Source: a virus. Taken from it: a DNA stretch of 64,000 nt. Positions 1-7,663 of this stretch are shown here, in pieces (the first letter of the stretch is position 1; each line of letters starts with the position of its first letter). Under the pieces are notes generated by a model. It was not told where the DNA came from. It ran no database searches and saw only the letters and a list, made by a program, of their open reading frames with translations. The position numbers and the translations under genes were made by a program. The stretch covers positions 1 through 64,000 of the IMG/VR virus record IMGVR_UViG_3300027608_000021; one strand, given 5' to 3'.

Positions 1-109
1 AAAGAAGTTTAACCTTATGGACGCAAAGATCCACAAGTTCGGAAAGAGCAAGAGGGTTCAGTGTCCCTTCTGTTCGGAATGGATTGAGTATGCTAAAGCC
101 GTACGATGA
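1..109 (+). CDS. Small zinc-ribbon protein, 5' end outside window
   Basis: The reading frame begins before the window and ends at TGA 107-109. The visible part contains CPFC followed by SEWIEYAKA, the second half of a two-knuckle zinc ribbon. The complete relative at 57186-57314 has CTRC and CPFC, so this is the same 42-43 residue protein. It overlaps the start of the next gene by 20 bases, as in the second unit. Function is unknown; a nucleic-acid-binding or protein-contact role is only inferred from the zinc knuckles. Confidence 0.7.
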   Translation, partial: KKFNLMDAKIHKFGKSKRVQCPFCSEWIEYAKAVR

Positions 110-476
110 GGGCGAAGTCCTTCGTATTGACAGCATTGTATATTCTTTAGACGGCGACATTGACTACCTCAAGTTTCTGATTGCTGAGCAGCCATACATT
201 CGCAGCGCGATGTTGGCGACTAGCCCACCGACTGATCCAGATGAATGGACTGGTCGCTACCCTACTACCATCGGCAACGCGCTGCACTGCGACCTGATTG
301 AGTTGGAGGCGTGGATGGAGACGCTCTCCCCTAACGACCGATACATCCTTACTGAGTGGGCAAACCGCCAGAAGGCGAAGCCATACTTTGCAGCCGCTAA
401 GATCCGTCGCGTCAAGCACCTGATTGGGAAGTTCCCTCAGGCTCGTCGCGGACGAAAGAACCGAAATGCGAAATAA
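90..476 (+). CDS. Conserved 128-aa protein with sigma-region-4-like C-terminus
   Basis: I chose ATG 90 (MLKPYDEGEV) rather than an upstream TTG because the same ATG is kept in the second copy. The C-terminal part, LEAWMETLSPNDRYILTEW followed by a basic helix (AAAKIRRVKHLIGKF), has the spacing of a sigma-70 region 4 or LuxR-type helix-turn-helix, but the match is by eye only. It sits between a zinc ribbon and a small gene in a tightly overlapping operon. The copy at 57298 is nearly identical in the middle and differs mainly at the basic C-terminal tail. It could help recognise phage promoters; that is inference. Confidence 0.75.
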   Translation: MLKPYDEGEVLRIDSIVYSLDGDIDYLKFLIAEQPYIRSAMLATSPPTDPDEWTGRYPTTIGNALHCDLIELEAWMETLSPNDRYILTEWANRQKAKPYFAAAKIRRVKHLIGKFPQARRGRKNRNAK

Positions 477-669
477 CTTTGCAGGCGATGCCGCGTTGAA
501 GTTTATGTATGAGAAGTATTTGGAGGATCGTGAGAACACAGGCAAGAAAGTAAGTTTCCACAAATGGCTCAAGACACGAGGCATCCTCTCTCCAGACGCG
601 GAGCAGATGATTCGCCAGAATGAATTTCCTATGAGCGAAGATGGATTTGAAGGGGAGGAGAAAGCATAA
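466..669 (+). CDS. Small hypothetical protein, 67 aa
   Basis: ATG 466 overlaps the previous stop by 11 bases; the second copy uses GTG at the equivalent codon (57674), which supports this start over the longer upstream frame. The protein begins MRNNFAGDAALKF and contains YEKYLEDRENTGKKVSFHKWLKTRGILSPDA in separate short helices, charged and soluble. No known family recognised. It ends one base into the start of the phosphoesterase gene, so it is probably translationally coupled. Confidence 0.75.
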   Translation: MRNNFAGDAALKFMYEKYLEDRENTGKKVSFHKWLKTRGILSPDAEQMIRQNEFPMSEDGFEGEEKA

Positions 670-1763
670 TGGCTAACAGCGGATTCTTTTGGAACCAAGA
701 GGTTGTCAAGAAACTTCTGACTCTGAACAAGGAGCAGTTCCTTAGTGAGTACCCAGAAGTTACGAAGCACGCCTATCGGCAACGATTGGCAGAGGAGTTG
801 AAGGGTATGAAAGACAAGGCGAAGGTTGCGGTAGTAGATGTTTCGCTGGCTCAGGTTCACCACGAGATTGCTCCTGTCACGCCAGTCAAGTACTCGTACA
901 TTGACAAGATCGGTAAGCCGATTGAGAAGCGTGGCGAGATCGTCGTTGCGGCTGGAGACTTCCAGTTCCCATTTGAGGATCCAGATGTATTCGCTGGCTT
1001 CCTCACATTCCTTGCCACCGAGAAGCCTGACCGCATTGTGCTGACTGGTGACATCCTTGACCTGACCAGCGTCTCCGCATTTGAGCGAGACCCTCGTCTT
1101 GGTCTGCCTGTGCAGGACGAGTTGAACCACGCCCACAAGCGTCTGGCTGAGATCCGTGCTGCTGCTGGTAAGAAGGCAAAGATCTTTTTCATCTACGGCA
1201 ACCACGAAGCGCGCTTCTCCAAGTGGCTCGCTCGTAAGGCTCCCGACCTTGTTGGGCTGCACGATGCCAACGGCGTAGAGATGCTCTCGCTGGCGAATCT
1301 CTTGCGACTTGATGCGCTGGATATTATTCCGTGCATTGACAATGCTGTCTCGTATAGCGGACCTGAGCATCTGCGTTCGTACTACAAGATCACCGAGGAT
1401 CTGATTGCGACGCACGGCACTTACTCTCGCACCGCTGGTGGCGCTTCGTCCATTATTCCTATTTGTGAAGCGGCGGGCGTTTCCGTTGTCGGCGGGCACG
1501 ATCATTCGCAGGGTATGGCGTTCCGAACAATGGGTGGATTCGCCGAACTTGAGGAGAAGCGGATGGTCGCCATCTCCACAGGGATGATGTGCCGACGCAC
1601 CGAACTGGGCTACCTCGCGCAGCATCAGGTTGCTCGCTGGGCTGCTGGCTTTGCGGTCATTGAGTTGTGGGGTGAGGGTGCTGGCGAATGGCAGCCTGAC
1701 TTCGCTTCGTGGACTGGCAACGCGCTGGTCTGGCGCGGCAAGCGATACGCGGGGAAGCCGTGA
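669..1763 (+). CDS. Calcineurin-like metallophosphoesterase, 364 aa
   Basis: The metallophosphoesterase motifs appear in order: AGDFQFPF near residue 94, LTGDILDLTSV near 125 (GDxxD), FIYGNHEARFSKW near 176 (GNHE), ATHGTYSR near 250 and VVGGHDHSQGM near 275 (GHDH). These bind the two metal ions of the family, which hydrolyses phosphomono- or diesters. A 90-residue N-terminal extension carries KHAYRQRLAEELK, possibly a DNA-contacting helix. The gene overlaps the next by GTGA. The second copy (57877) is the same length and differs at about 28 of 364 residues by my count. The substrate is not evident; its place beside a nuclease suggests nucleic-acid or nucleotide processing. Confidence 0.9.
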   Translation: MANSGFFWNQEVVKKLLTLNKEQFLSEYPEVTKHAYRQRLAEELKGMKDKAKVAVVDVSLAQVHHEIAPVTPVKYSYIDKIGKPIEKRGEIVVAAGDFQFPFEDPDVFAGFLTFLATEKPDRIVLTGDILDLTSVSAFERDPRLGLPVQDELNHAHKRLAEIRAAAGKKAKIFFIYGNHEARFSKWLARKAPDLVGLHDANGVEMLSLANLLRLDALDIIPCIDNAVSYSGPEHLRSYYKITEDLIATHGTYSRTAGGASSIIPICEAAGVSVVGGHDHSQGMAFRTMGGFAELEEKRMVAISTGMMCRRTELGYLAQHQVARWAAGFAVIELWGEGAGEWQPDFASWTGNALVWRGKRYAGKP

Positions 1764-2320
1764 AAGCAGGTAAGCGTGATAGCGGAATGCTCCGCGATCC
1801 ATTTGGTAATCCGCTTGTGAAGCAGGAGTCCAAGTCCACCGACGAACAAAAGAAATCAAAGCGTGCACTCCTGCGCCGATCCAAAGACGCGGAGCGAGAG
1901 TTTGCTCGCTGGCTCACAGACAAGGATGGCTTTGATCCGAAGTACCGAAACCTTACATCGTCCACTGGTCGCATCGGGCAGATCACTGGTATTCAAGCAG
2001 ACATCCTTTCTATTCATTATATCGGTGAGGCGAAGAACGAGAAATTCCCGCTGAAGTGGCTACGCTACTGGCACAAGATTGTTAGCAAGGGTGCGGAGTG
2101 GAAGAAGGATTCAATTCTTATGATCCTCCCGCCCAACCGATCCGAGGTAGATGCAAGGCTACCAGCACTCCATATCATTACGCCAGAGCGACACGCTGAA
2201 CTGCTCCGCAAGGAGAAGTACTACGATGACCACGATGGTGATGCAGAGGCAAAGTTTATCCAGCCTATCAACCCTAACCCAGTTACTAAGATCGCAAAGG
2301 AGTTAAAGAATGGCAAGTAA
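1760..2320 (+). CDS. PD-(D/E)XK-type nuclease (Holliday-junction resolvase-like)
   Basis: The start is GTG 1760, overlapping the phosphoesterase stop as GTGA; the same arrangement is kept at 58968. Features are an N-terminal basic segment (KKSKRALLRRSKDAEREFARWL), GRIGQITGIQADIL and then IGEAKNEKFPLKW. The D in QADIL followed by EAK about 13 residues later fits a PD-(D/E)XK active site, as in resolvases and restriction-like phage nucleases. A later block, ALHIITPERHAELLRKEK, is conserved between both copies. Likely role in recombination or processing of replication intermediates; resolvase identity is inferred, not shown. Confidence 0.7.
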   Translation: MKAGKRDSGMLRDPFGNPLVKQESKSTDEQKKSKRALLRRSKDAEREFARWLTDKDGFDPKYRNLTSSTGRIGQITGIQADILSIHYIGEAKNEKFPLKWLRYWHKIVSKGAEWKKDSILMILPPNRSEVDARLPALHIITPERHAELLRKEKYYDDHDGDAEAKFIQPINPNPVTKIAKELKNGK

Positions 2321-2507
2321 GAAGCCAGCAAAGATCGCGGTGAAAGAGGCGAGGTCATCTCGCCCATTCCCACTAAAACTTTGCTACAAGTGCGGCAAGA
2401 CTATTGTAGCGGCGAAAGATTATCTGACGGTTCTGGTGATTAACCGAAACGATCAGAGTCGTTCTAGCCGCTATCAAGATTGCCACCGCGCTTGCATCAA
2501 GGTTTAG
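2310..2507 (+). CDS. Small zinc-finger-like protein, 65 aa
   Basis: Starts inside the nuclease stop region (AATGGCAAGTAAG) and ends with a 4-base convergent overlap with the minus-strand gene at 2504. It is lysine-rich at the N-terminus (SKKPAKIAVK) and has LCYKCGKTI and later CHRAC, a CxxC...CxxxC pattern able to bind zinc. The second copy at 59518 keeps these cysteines. Function unknown; likely a small nucleic-acid-binding accessory. Confidence 0.7.
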   Translation: MASKKPAKIAVKEARSSRPFPLKLCYKCGKTIVAAKDYLTVLVINRNDQSRSSRYQDCHRACIKV

Positions 2508-2995
2508 GCTCCACGCCCATCCAGTTGCGGGTGAGACGGGGCACCGCCGTACTCGTGACGACGCTTGTAGTTGTACTTGCGATGGTAAAACAAATGCTTG
2601 CACACAAGCGCAAGTGCGCGGCTCACATCATTGCGATCCCATCCCTCAATCATAATGCTGCCCTGCTCCGCTTGCGACGCTGGCAGGATGACGACATTCC
2701 CGACAAGGAATGACTGGACATCCAACTCGTGAAGGAGAGCGCTGGCATTACGATTGAGCGGACTGATATGCTCCCACAGAGCCTCAGGGTCGCCATAAAT
2801 ATTTATCCGCATCCCTTTGCTTGGGTCTACGATTTCAGGCAGCCAGACATTGCGGTATAGAATCCCAGCATCTGGCGCTGTGATTAGCCCCTTGATCGCG
2901 GTGATCCAGTCCTTGTGCGTTGCTTGCTGCTCCTCCGAGAACCGAGCCACCTCTGGCTCGCTCATTGCCCCCATATATATTCCGTACTTGCTCAT
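2504..2995 (-). CDS. Conserved hypothetical protein, 163 aa
   Basis: The chosen start is MSKYGIYMGAMSEPE at 2995, preceded by GGAGGAGAG; the copy at 60206 has the same start and the same length. It contains DPSKGMRINIYGDPEALW and LPASQAEQGSIMIEGWDRNDVSRAL, and ends in a basic, tyrosine-rich tail (FYHRKYNYKRRHEYGG). No family recognised. It is the last gene of the MoxR-VWA operon and meets the early operon end to end, so it may be a client or adaptor of the ATPase module. Confidence 0.75.
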   Translation of the reverse strand: MSKYGIYMGAMSEPEVARFSEEQQATHKDWITAIKGLITAPDAGILYRNVWLPEIVDPSKGMRINIYGDPEALWEHISPLNRNASALLHELDVQSFLVGNVVILPASQAEQGSIMIEGWDRNDVSRALALVCKHLFYHRKYNYKRRHEYGGAPSHPQLDGRGA

Positions 2996-3005
2996 CTCTC
3001 CTCCT

Positions 3006-3260
3006 TTACTGATACATTCTTGCGGCGTTCTTGCTGTGATGCGATCCTTTTTCAAGCAAATCCTTTACTTCTTGGCTATTGCCGTCCTCAACGAACGCAA
3101 GGTATGCGTCCCCATAAGCGACAGCCGCCAGAAGCCAAGCGGTCACTGCCTTTCCGTTACCATTGTCTTGCTCAACTTTCGCCGACTCGTAGCACGCAGC
3201 CGCACGACGCTTGAGGAACTTTGGAAGTTTTTCGTTCTGTTCATCCATATACTTATCCAT
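3006..3260 (-). CDS. Small helical protein present only in this unit, 84 aa
   Basis: Starts at MDKYMDEQNEKLPK with GGAGGAGAT just upstream. The sequence is mostly helical (FLKRRAAACYESAKVEQ, AWLLAAVAYGDAYLAF) and could form a TPR-like helical hairpin. It lies between the VWA gene and the 163-aa gene. In the second unit the VWA gene is followed directly by the 163-aa gene, so this gene is an insertion or a loss between the two units. No function assigned. Confidence 0.7.
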   Translation of the reverse strand: MDKYMDEQNEKLPKFLKRRAAACYESAKVEQDNGNGKAVTAWLLAAVAYGDAYLAFVEDGNSQEVKDLLEKGSHHSKNAARMYQ

Positions 3261-3271
3261 ATCTCCTCCTT

Positions 3272-5431
3272 TCATTCTCCGATTATCCCACGCTGGGTAA
3301 GTTTACGCAAGAGGCTCGCCATCTTGACTGGCAACTCCGACGGATCGGCGCAGTCAATGAACTCTGGGTACATCTTGCGATTGTCATCGTCCGCTCCGTA
3401 CGCACCGATGCCCACACCGATGACGATGCCGCCCTCCTTGCGGATTGACTCCACAAGATCCTTGACATTCTCAGCGACCGCTCCGTCTGTGAACTGGATG
3501 ACGACGCGCTTCTTAGCATCCACCGCCTTGAGCCGCTCCCACGCCACAGCCAGACCTTCAGCCGCTGGCGTACCGCCACCGCCCCAAGTCCACATATTAG
3601 TGAGAGCCTCGTGCGTCAGAGGATCGCTGAACTTCTTGACGATCCCGACTCGCCAGTCGGAGAATGCGTGCACCTCGTGCGGGATGCTGGAGCGCGAGAG
3701 CGCAGACGACATCAACGCAGACGCTTGCAGCGCATAGTAGAGCGGTGGAATAATCCCACGCCGACCATACATCTCCTTGCGAGCAGCCCCTAGATCAAGT
3801 TTATCTTTGTGCCCATTGGCGATCCAGTCCTGCGCTAGTCGCAGTACTGAACCCTCGTGCGTGTTGAGAGCCTCTGCAAAGTCCTTGAGATATTGTGTGT
3901 GAGCCGCGCCCTCTGTCATTGAACCACTAAGATCCACCGACAGAATGAATGCGCTTCCACCGCTGCGACCAGTATCTGGCTCGCGGAATATATCCATCTT
4001 GCCAAGCGCAGCCTGTGATGCACGGCGTACATCTAGACGACCAGTCCTCTCAAACGATCGGTGCTTACGCCCCGCCTTTGTCTGAGAGAATGTTCGCATC
4101 TGCAGAGCCAGCGCATTTGCATAGCCGCCGATACCAGCAACGAGATTTGCAGCCGCTGCTTTATCCTGCTTGACTGACTCCTCCGATGAGGCGTAGTACT
4201 CGTTGCGCTTTACTGGCACAACAGTCACCGATGCTCCGTCATAGCCGACCTTGCCGCTACCGATAGAGATCTTGACCCGACCATACTCATCACCGATGCT
4301 CTCAAGATCCAAGTCCAACTTGTTGAGCGGACTGGTACTACGATTGGTCGCTGGGCTAATGTTTGTCTGTGGGGCGTAGGTGGACTGCTCCACATTGTCG
4401 CTCCATAGAGTTGCCTCTGGCTTCAGCGCATCCAACTTCTTGACGAGGCTACGAGCACGGCGACGGATTGAATCGCTTGTCGCTCCACCCACCACCTTGT
4501 CGTTCTTGCCATCCGAGTTGATTTCCCTGCGTGAGTCGCTAACTTGCGTCTCGCCTCCCATACGCTGAGAAGCCTCACCCTCGTGGCGACGCTCATCCGC
4601 ATCGTAGGTTGTGCTTTCAGTCTCCATGACTTGCGCTGTGCTTGGATTGCCGCCCGACGCTACTCCTCGTGCAGACTGCCCATTTTGAGCATCCTGATTA
4701 GCGGCACTAGGAGCCTCGCGTCCGCTCTGGGGGTCACCAGATCCCACTCCCTGACCCTTCGTGCCTCCTCGTGGCTCCTGCCCCCCTCCACGACCACCCT
4801 CCATCTGGGGAGCAGCCTCTGGATTCGCCTTTGCCTTGCGACCACGGCTGGAGATCTGCTCAGCCACCTCGTCAAAGAGTGGGAACACCCGCTCTACGAT
4901 TGGCAGCAACTCCTCTGTTGTCTTAGCGGCTCGTGCTGCATCACGCAGACCTGAGTCGCGGAACTTCTTTGCCAACTCCCGCGCTCGCGGCTTGAGAATC
5001 TGTGAGTCGTATTCATATCCTGCCACCTCTAGATACAATGACTTGATTGCTTGAATGATCCACGCTTCACCCTGAACCTGAGGGATCGTCTGATCTACAA
5101 GGTTACGCTGGAACTGCACGCGCAGACCACGCTTCTTGTGGAATGACTTGCGCTCCATACGCCCATCCTCAAGAGAGTTTAGAATCATCATAGTACCTTC
5201 ATCCAAACGGCGACCAGCCGTAGGTGAAGTGCTCGTGATATGCAGAGCCTCGTGCGCTGCTAGATCCTGAGCGTATGGCGAACCGACTGGTAGACTGACC
5301 ACGCGCTGGGGAATGTGTGTGTTGGCTCCGTGCTCAATGTCACGGATGACAACTTGATCACCACTACTCCCAGCGAATGCGTCAATGTACTGAGCCAACT
5401 GGTTGCGATTGAAGCGGTACTTTTTAGGCAT
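3272..5431 (-). CDS. VWA-domain (CobT-like) partner of MoxR ATPase, 719 aa
   Basis: The C-terminal third holds a von Willebrand A domain: FILSVDLSGSMTEGAAHT has the MIDAS DxSxS motif and VIQFTDGAVAENV the later aspartate. The N-terminal part has LAAHEALHITSTSPTAGRRLDEGT, a HExxH-like HEALH feature typical of the CobT-like/VWA family. The middle is a low-complexity acidic and glycine/serine linker (about residues 200-340). It overlaps the MoxR gene by 8 bases (start ATG 5431 with GGAGGT). Such MoxR-VWA pairs act as chaperone-like remodelling machines in bacteria and large phages. The target here is unknown. Confidence 0.85.
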   Translation of the reverse strand: MPKKYRFNRNQLAQYIDAFAGSSGDQVVIRDIEHGANTHIPQRVVSLPVGSPYAQDLAAHEALHITSTSPTAGRRLDEGTMMILNSLEDGRMERKSFHKKRGLRVQFQRNLVDQTIPQVQGEAWIIQAIKSLYLEVAGYEYDSQILKPRARELAKKFRDSGLRDAARAAKTTEELLPIVERVFPLFDEVAEQISSRGRKAKANPEAAPQMEGGRGGGQEPRGGTKGQGVGSGDPQSGREAPSAANQDAQNGQSARGVASGGNPSTAQVMETESTTYDADERRHEGEASQRMGGETQVSDSRREINSDGKNDKVVGGATSDSIRRRARSLVKKLDALKPEATLWSDNVEQSTYAPQTNISPATNRSTSPLNKLDLDLESIGDEYGRVKISIGSGKVGYDGASVTVVPVKRNEYYASSEESVKQDKAAAANLVAGIGGYANALALQMRTFSQTKAGRKHRSFERTGRLDVRRASQAALGKMDIFREPDTGRSGGSAFILSVDLSGSMTEGAAHTQYLKDFAEALNTHEGSVLRLAQDWIANGHKDKLDLGAARKEMYGRRGIIPPLYYALQASALMSSALSRSSIPHEVHAFSDWRVGIVKKFSDPLTHEALTNMWTWGGGGTPAAEGLAVAWERLKAVDAKKRVVIQFTDGAVAENVKDLVESIRKEGGIVIGVGIGAYGADDDNRKMYPEFIDCADPSELPVKMASLLRKLTQRGIIGE

Positions 5432-6419
5432 TTGCCACCTCCTCTACAACAGGCTGGCTCTCATCGTCGCCAGCGAACGCATCCAAGAACAACTTGTGCA
5501 CGACAGGACGATCCTCGCCGTTGATCTTATTAGTGAACGCGATCTCTACTGCAGACATAATGCTGATGTCTGTTGAGAGCAGCGCGATGTCAATGGCGCG
5601 GCGGGTACTAGCCGTCACGAACATTGAGAGCGGCTGCTGCTTGACCTTCTGAGTCTCTGTGCCGTCATCGTTCTTGATTGTCTCAAGGACTGGCTCACCT
5701 AGACCAGCAGCACGGCGCACGCTGTTGAATACCTCAACGATCCGTGTTGCACGAGAATGCTTGATCTTGCCAGCACGAGAGACGACTGCCGCTTCCTTCT
5801 CAGGATTCTCTAGCCCAAGATACGACACCTCAGCCACAATGAAGCGGTCAAGGGTTGCCTCGTTGAGAATGCGAGCACCAGCGTACTGCCCACTATCGGC
5901 AGGGTTCGCCGTTGCCACCAACATAAACGCTGGATGCGGCTCAATGTACTCTGCACCATCTGGCTTCTCATAGATATTGAGTCGGTACTCCGTTGCCAAG
6001 AAATCGTGCAAGCGCATCAGCGTTCGCTCGTCGGCAGCGTTGATCTCGTCAAGAACAATGATCCCACCATTACGCAGAGCCGTAGGGAGCGCACCATCAC
6101 GCCACTCCACAGCGATGCCGCCATTACCAGATACAGGGATCGGCATACCAATCAACTGATCCGTCGTCGTGCCTTCAGCCAGCGAGACAACATAGACAGG
6201 CAGCCCCATCTTGTTGGCGAACCAACGGACAGCAGCATTCTTACCAGTCCCAGTATGCCCACTCAGCAGTACAGGACGCTTGTGCTTGAACCCAAGAGCG
6301 AGAGCCGTAGCCTCCTCGCCCTGAATCTCATAGTCCTCAGGCTTAGGGATTAGATGCTCCCCACCTGAAATCTGTGGCTTCTCCAACGAGATGCCGTGAA
6401 TCTGTACTTCATTTCCCAT
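5424..6419 (-). CDS. MoxR/CobS-like AAA+ ATPase, 331 aa
   Basis: AAA+ motifs are clear: Walker A LLSGHTGTGKNAAVRW near residue 52, a pore-loop-like segment SLAEGTTTDQLIGMP, Walker B GGIIVLDEINAADE near 117, sensor 1 VATANPADSGQYAG near 168 and arginine-finger region NEATLDRF. This is the ATPase half of a MoxR-VWA module. It is the first gene of its transcript: the type-A element lies 49 bases upstream and GGAGGAGGT precedes ATG 6419. The copy at 63389 is almost the same length (330 aa) and very similar. Confidence 0.9.
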   Translation of the reverse strand: MGNEVQIHGISLEKPQISGGEHLIPKPEDYEIQGEEATALALGFKHKRPVLLSGHTGTGKNAAVRWFANKMGLPVYVVSLAEGTTTDQLIGMPIPVSGNGGIAVEWRDGALPTALRNGGIIVLDEINAADERTLMRLHDFLATEYRLNIYEKPDGAEYIEPHPAFMLVATANPADSGQYAGARILNEATLDRFIVAEVSYLGLENPEKEAAVVSRAGKIKHSRATRIVEVFNSVRRAAGLGEPVLETIKNDDGTETQKVKQQPLSMFVTASTRRAIDIALLSTDISIMSAVEIAFTNKINGEDRPVVHKLFLDAFAGDDESQPVVEEVANA

Positions 6420-6529
6420 ACTCCACCTCCTCCATACTGCGGGGCAGCCGAATGACTACCCTCCCAACATATACCCTGAACCCTAACAGACCTGATTTCC
6501 ATTTCCTCTTTACCTTTCCATTACTAACG

Positions 6530-6832
6530 GCTGGTTTGTGGGGGGTGCACTCTTACTACAAAGTCCCCACCGACCAATCTTGAGGCTAATGAACCAAAGG
6601 TTCGCCCCAGCAGAAGTAGTCTGTGCATAGCATCTGCCACCTTGCTATTGGAATGACCCCCTTTGTTGGCGACCTTTCACCGAGAGCGGCGCATCTGGCT
6701 TATCTAGAATCCACCAGACACTATTGCTCAGGGTTACCACGAGTCCCCAGAGGCTCATCCCCAGACATAGAGAACCTTACGATCCTCTGGTGAGTGGGGT
6801 GTTCTAAGTCCCACTCACCAGAGATCCCATCA
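6530..6832 (-). ncRNA. Candidate structured RNA, about 300 nt
   Basis: This gene-free stretch is strongly conserved with 63463-63765, although the surrounding spacers are not. Stems seen: a 14-bp hairpin (6785-6798 with 6810-6823), GGTTTGTGGGG at 6533 pairing with CCCCACCGACC at 6564, TGAGGC at 6580 pairing with GCCCCA at 6604, and a UCUGG/CCAGA hairpin near 6694-6717. Between copies the second stem shows a true compensatory change (G-C to A-T). Three other differences are tolerated as G-U only if the RNA is read from the minus strand. A type-A element ends 8 bases before the 5' end. I cannot assign it to a known RNA class. Confidence 0.7.
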
Positions 6833-6964
6833 GCCCTACCATATACCCTAAACCCTAACATACCTATTCGTTGCTACCATATACCCTAAACCCTAACACA
6901 CCGCTATGACCCTACAACCTAACACACCTGCGATCTGCGATTTATTCACAGATTATAAATATTT

Positions 6965-7162
6965 CTAAACCTTTAGTCCGTAACGCCTTAGATCTTTCTT
7001 TAGATTCTGCACGGCTCGCCCATCGCTAGGCGTGAACGACGAGAATACCTTTGCTCCAGTCGGAGAGACCCACGACAGGTGTGTGTTCTTTCTCTGCTCC
7101 ACGCGCCAGCCCTGAGCCACGGCAATATCAAACAAATCCCTGTAAACCTTTGGCACTCTCAT
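6965..7162 (-). CDS. HicA-like small protein, 65 aa
   Basis: Start ATG 7162 (MRVPKVYRDLF) overlaps the upstream stop as ATGA, which I prefer to the longer frame. The segment AVAQGWRVEQRKNTHLSW followed by a strand and VQNLKKDLRRYGL matches the HicA/YcfA double-stranded-RNA-binding-like fold: GW near the start, a histidine after a basic strand and a C-terminal helix. No HicB antitoxin gene is next to it. It is kept in the second unit (63828). It may be an orphan HicA used for RNA binding rather than a toxin. Confidence 0.6.
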   Translation of the reverse strand: MRVPKVYRDLFDIAVAQGWRVEQRKNTHLSWVSPTGAKVFSSFTPSDGRAVQNLKKDLRRYGLKV

Positions 7163-7299
7163 TTGATAGCCGCCCAAATGATCACACCAAAAGTAATGAT
7201 GGCGCAGACCAGAATCGTTCCGTCCTGCCGTGCTCGTGTAGTACGAGCCTCCCTCACATAATATGACTCAATGTTGCGTACCTTCTTGCGCGTCCTCAT
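7159..7299 (-). CDS. Small membrane protein, 46 aa
   Basis: An ORF with ATG 7299, GGAGG seven bases upstream, and ATGA overlaps with both neighbours. The N-terminus is basic (MRTRKKVRN, REARTTRARQ) and is followed by one membrane segment, ILVCAIITFGVIIWAAI. It is predicted to be a single-pass inner-membrane peptide with a cytoplasmic basic head. The tight coupling to the HicA-like gene suggests a shared role, not identified. Confidence 0.65.
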   Translation of the reverse strand: MRTRKKVRNIESYYVREARTTRARQDGTILVCAIITFGVIIWAAIK

Positions 7300-7661
7300 T
7301 CCAAACCTCCTTGCTCAATGTCCAAGTAGCGGGACTTCTTGCCCACTACGAAATCTAGTTGTGTCTGCAACCGCTTTGCCTCATCTATCTTTAGACGGAT
7401 CGGCATCAAGTCATCAGCAAGATCACGATTGTCTTGTGGGCTTGAGACCCAGATCGTCACGAGTGCATCCTGCCCAAGAGCATTCTGCTCGTCAAAGTCT
7501 GCGTCCACCCAGAGCGAGACCTGACCTACCACACCAACGAACGGATCGCTGTGTGTCGGTACTTCCTCACCAAACGAGAACACATTCTTATCGTTCTCTT
7601 GTCGCTCAATCGTTGCGTGAACTGATTCCTGAATAACTAGCGGGAAATCCTTTGCATTCAT
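7296..7661 (-). CDS. Hypothetical protein, 121 aa
   Basis: ATG 7661 (MNAKDFPLVIQ) is preceded by GGAGG; a TTG six bases earlier is less likely. The protein is soluble, with VSLWVDADFDEQNALGQDALVTIWV, a beta-rich centre, then a helix IRLKIDEAKRLQTQLDFVVG. It overlaps the next gene by four bases. No family recognised. It belongs to the first, multi-gene transcript of the small-gene region. Confidence 0.65.
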   Translation of the reverse strand: MNAKDFPLVIQESVHATIERQENDKNVFSFGEEVPTHSDPFVGVVGQVSLWVDADFDEQNALGQDALVTIWVSSPQDNRDLADDLMPIRLKIDEAKRLQTQLDFVVGKKSRYLDIEQGGLE

Positions 7662-7663
7662 AC

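Noticed and set aside
147-1868. 573-codon open frame on the minus strand
   Set aside because: Antisense to the conserved phosphoesterase and its neighbours, without a ribosome site; open by codon bias. A similar shadow lies opposite the second copy (57355-58344).
2817-3737. 306-codon open frame on the plus strand
   Set aside because: Antisense to three minus-strand genes with good starts that are conserved in the second unit.
1-7162. Terminal redundancy or circular permutation as explanation of the two similar blocks
   Set aside because: Redundant ends of one genome would be identical; here there are many substitutions, an extra gene and a different cis element.
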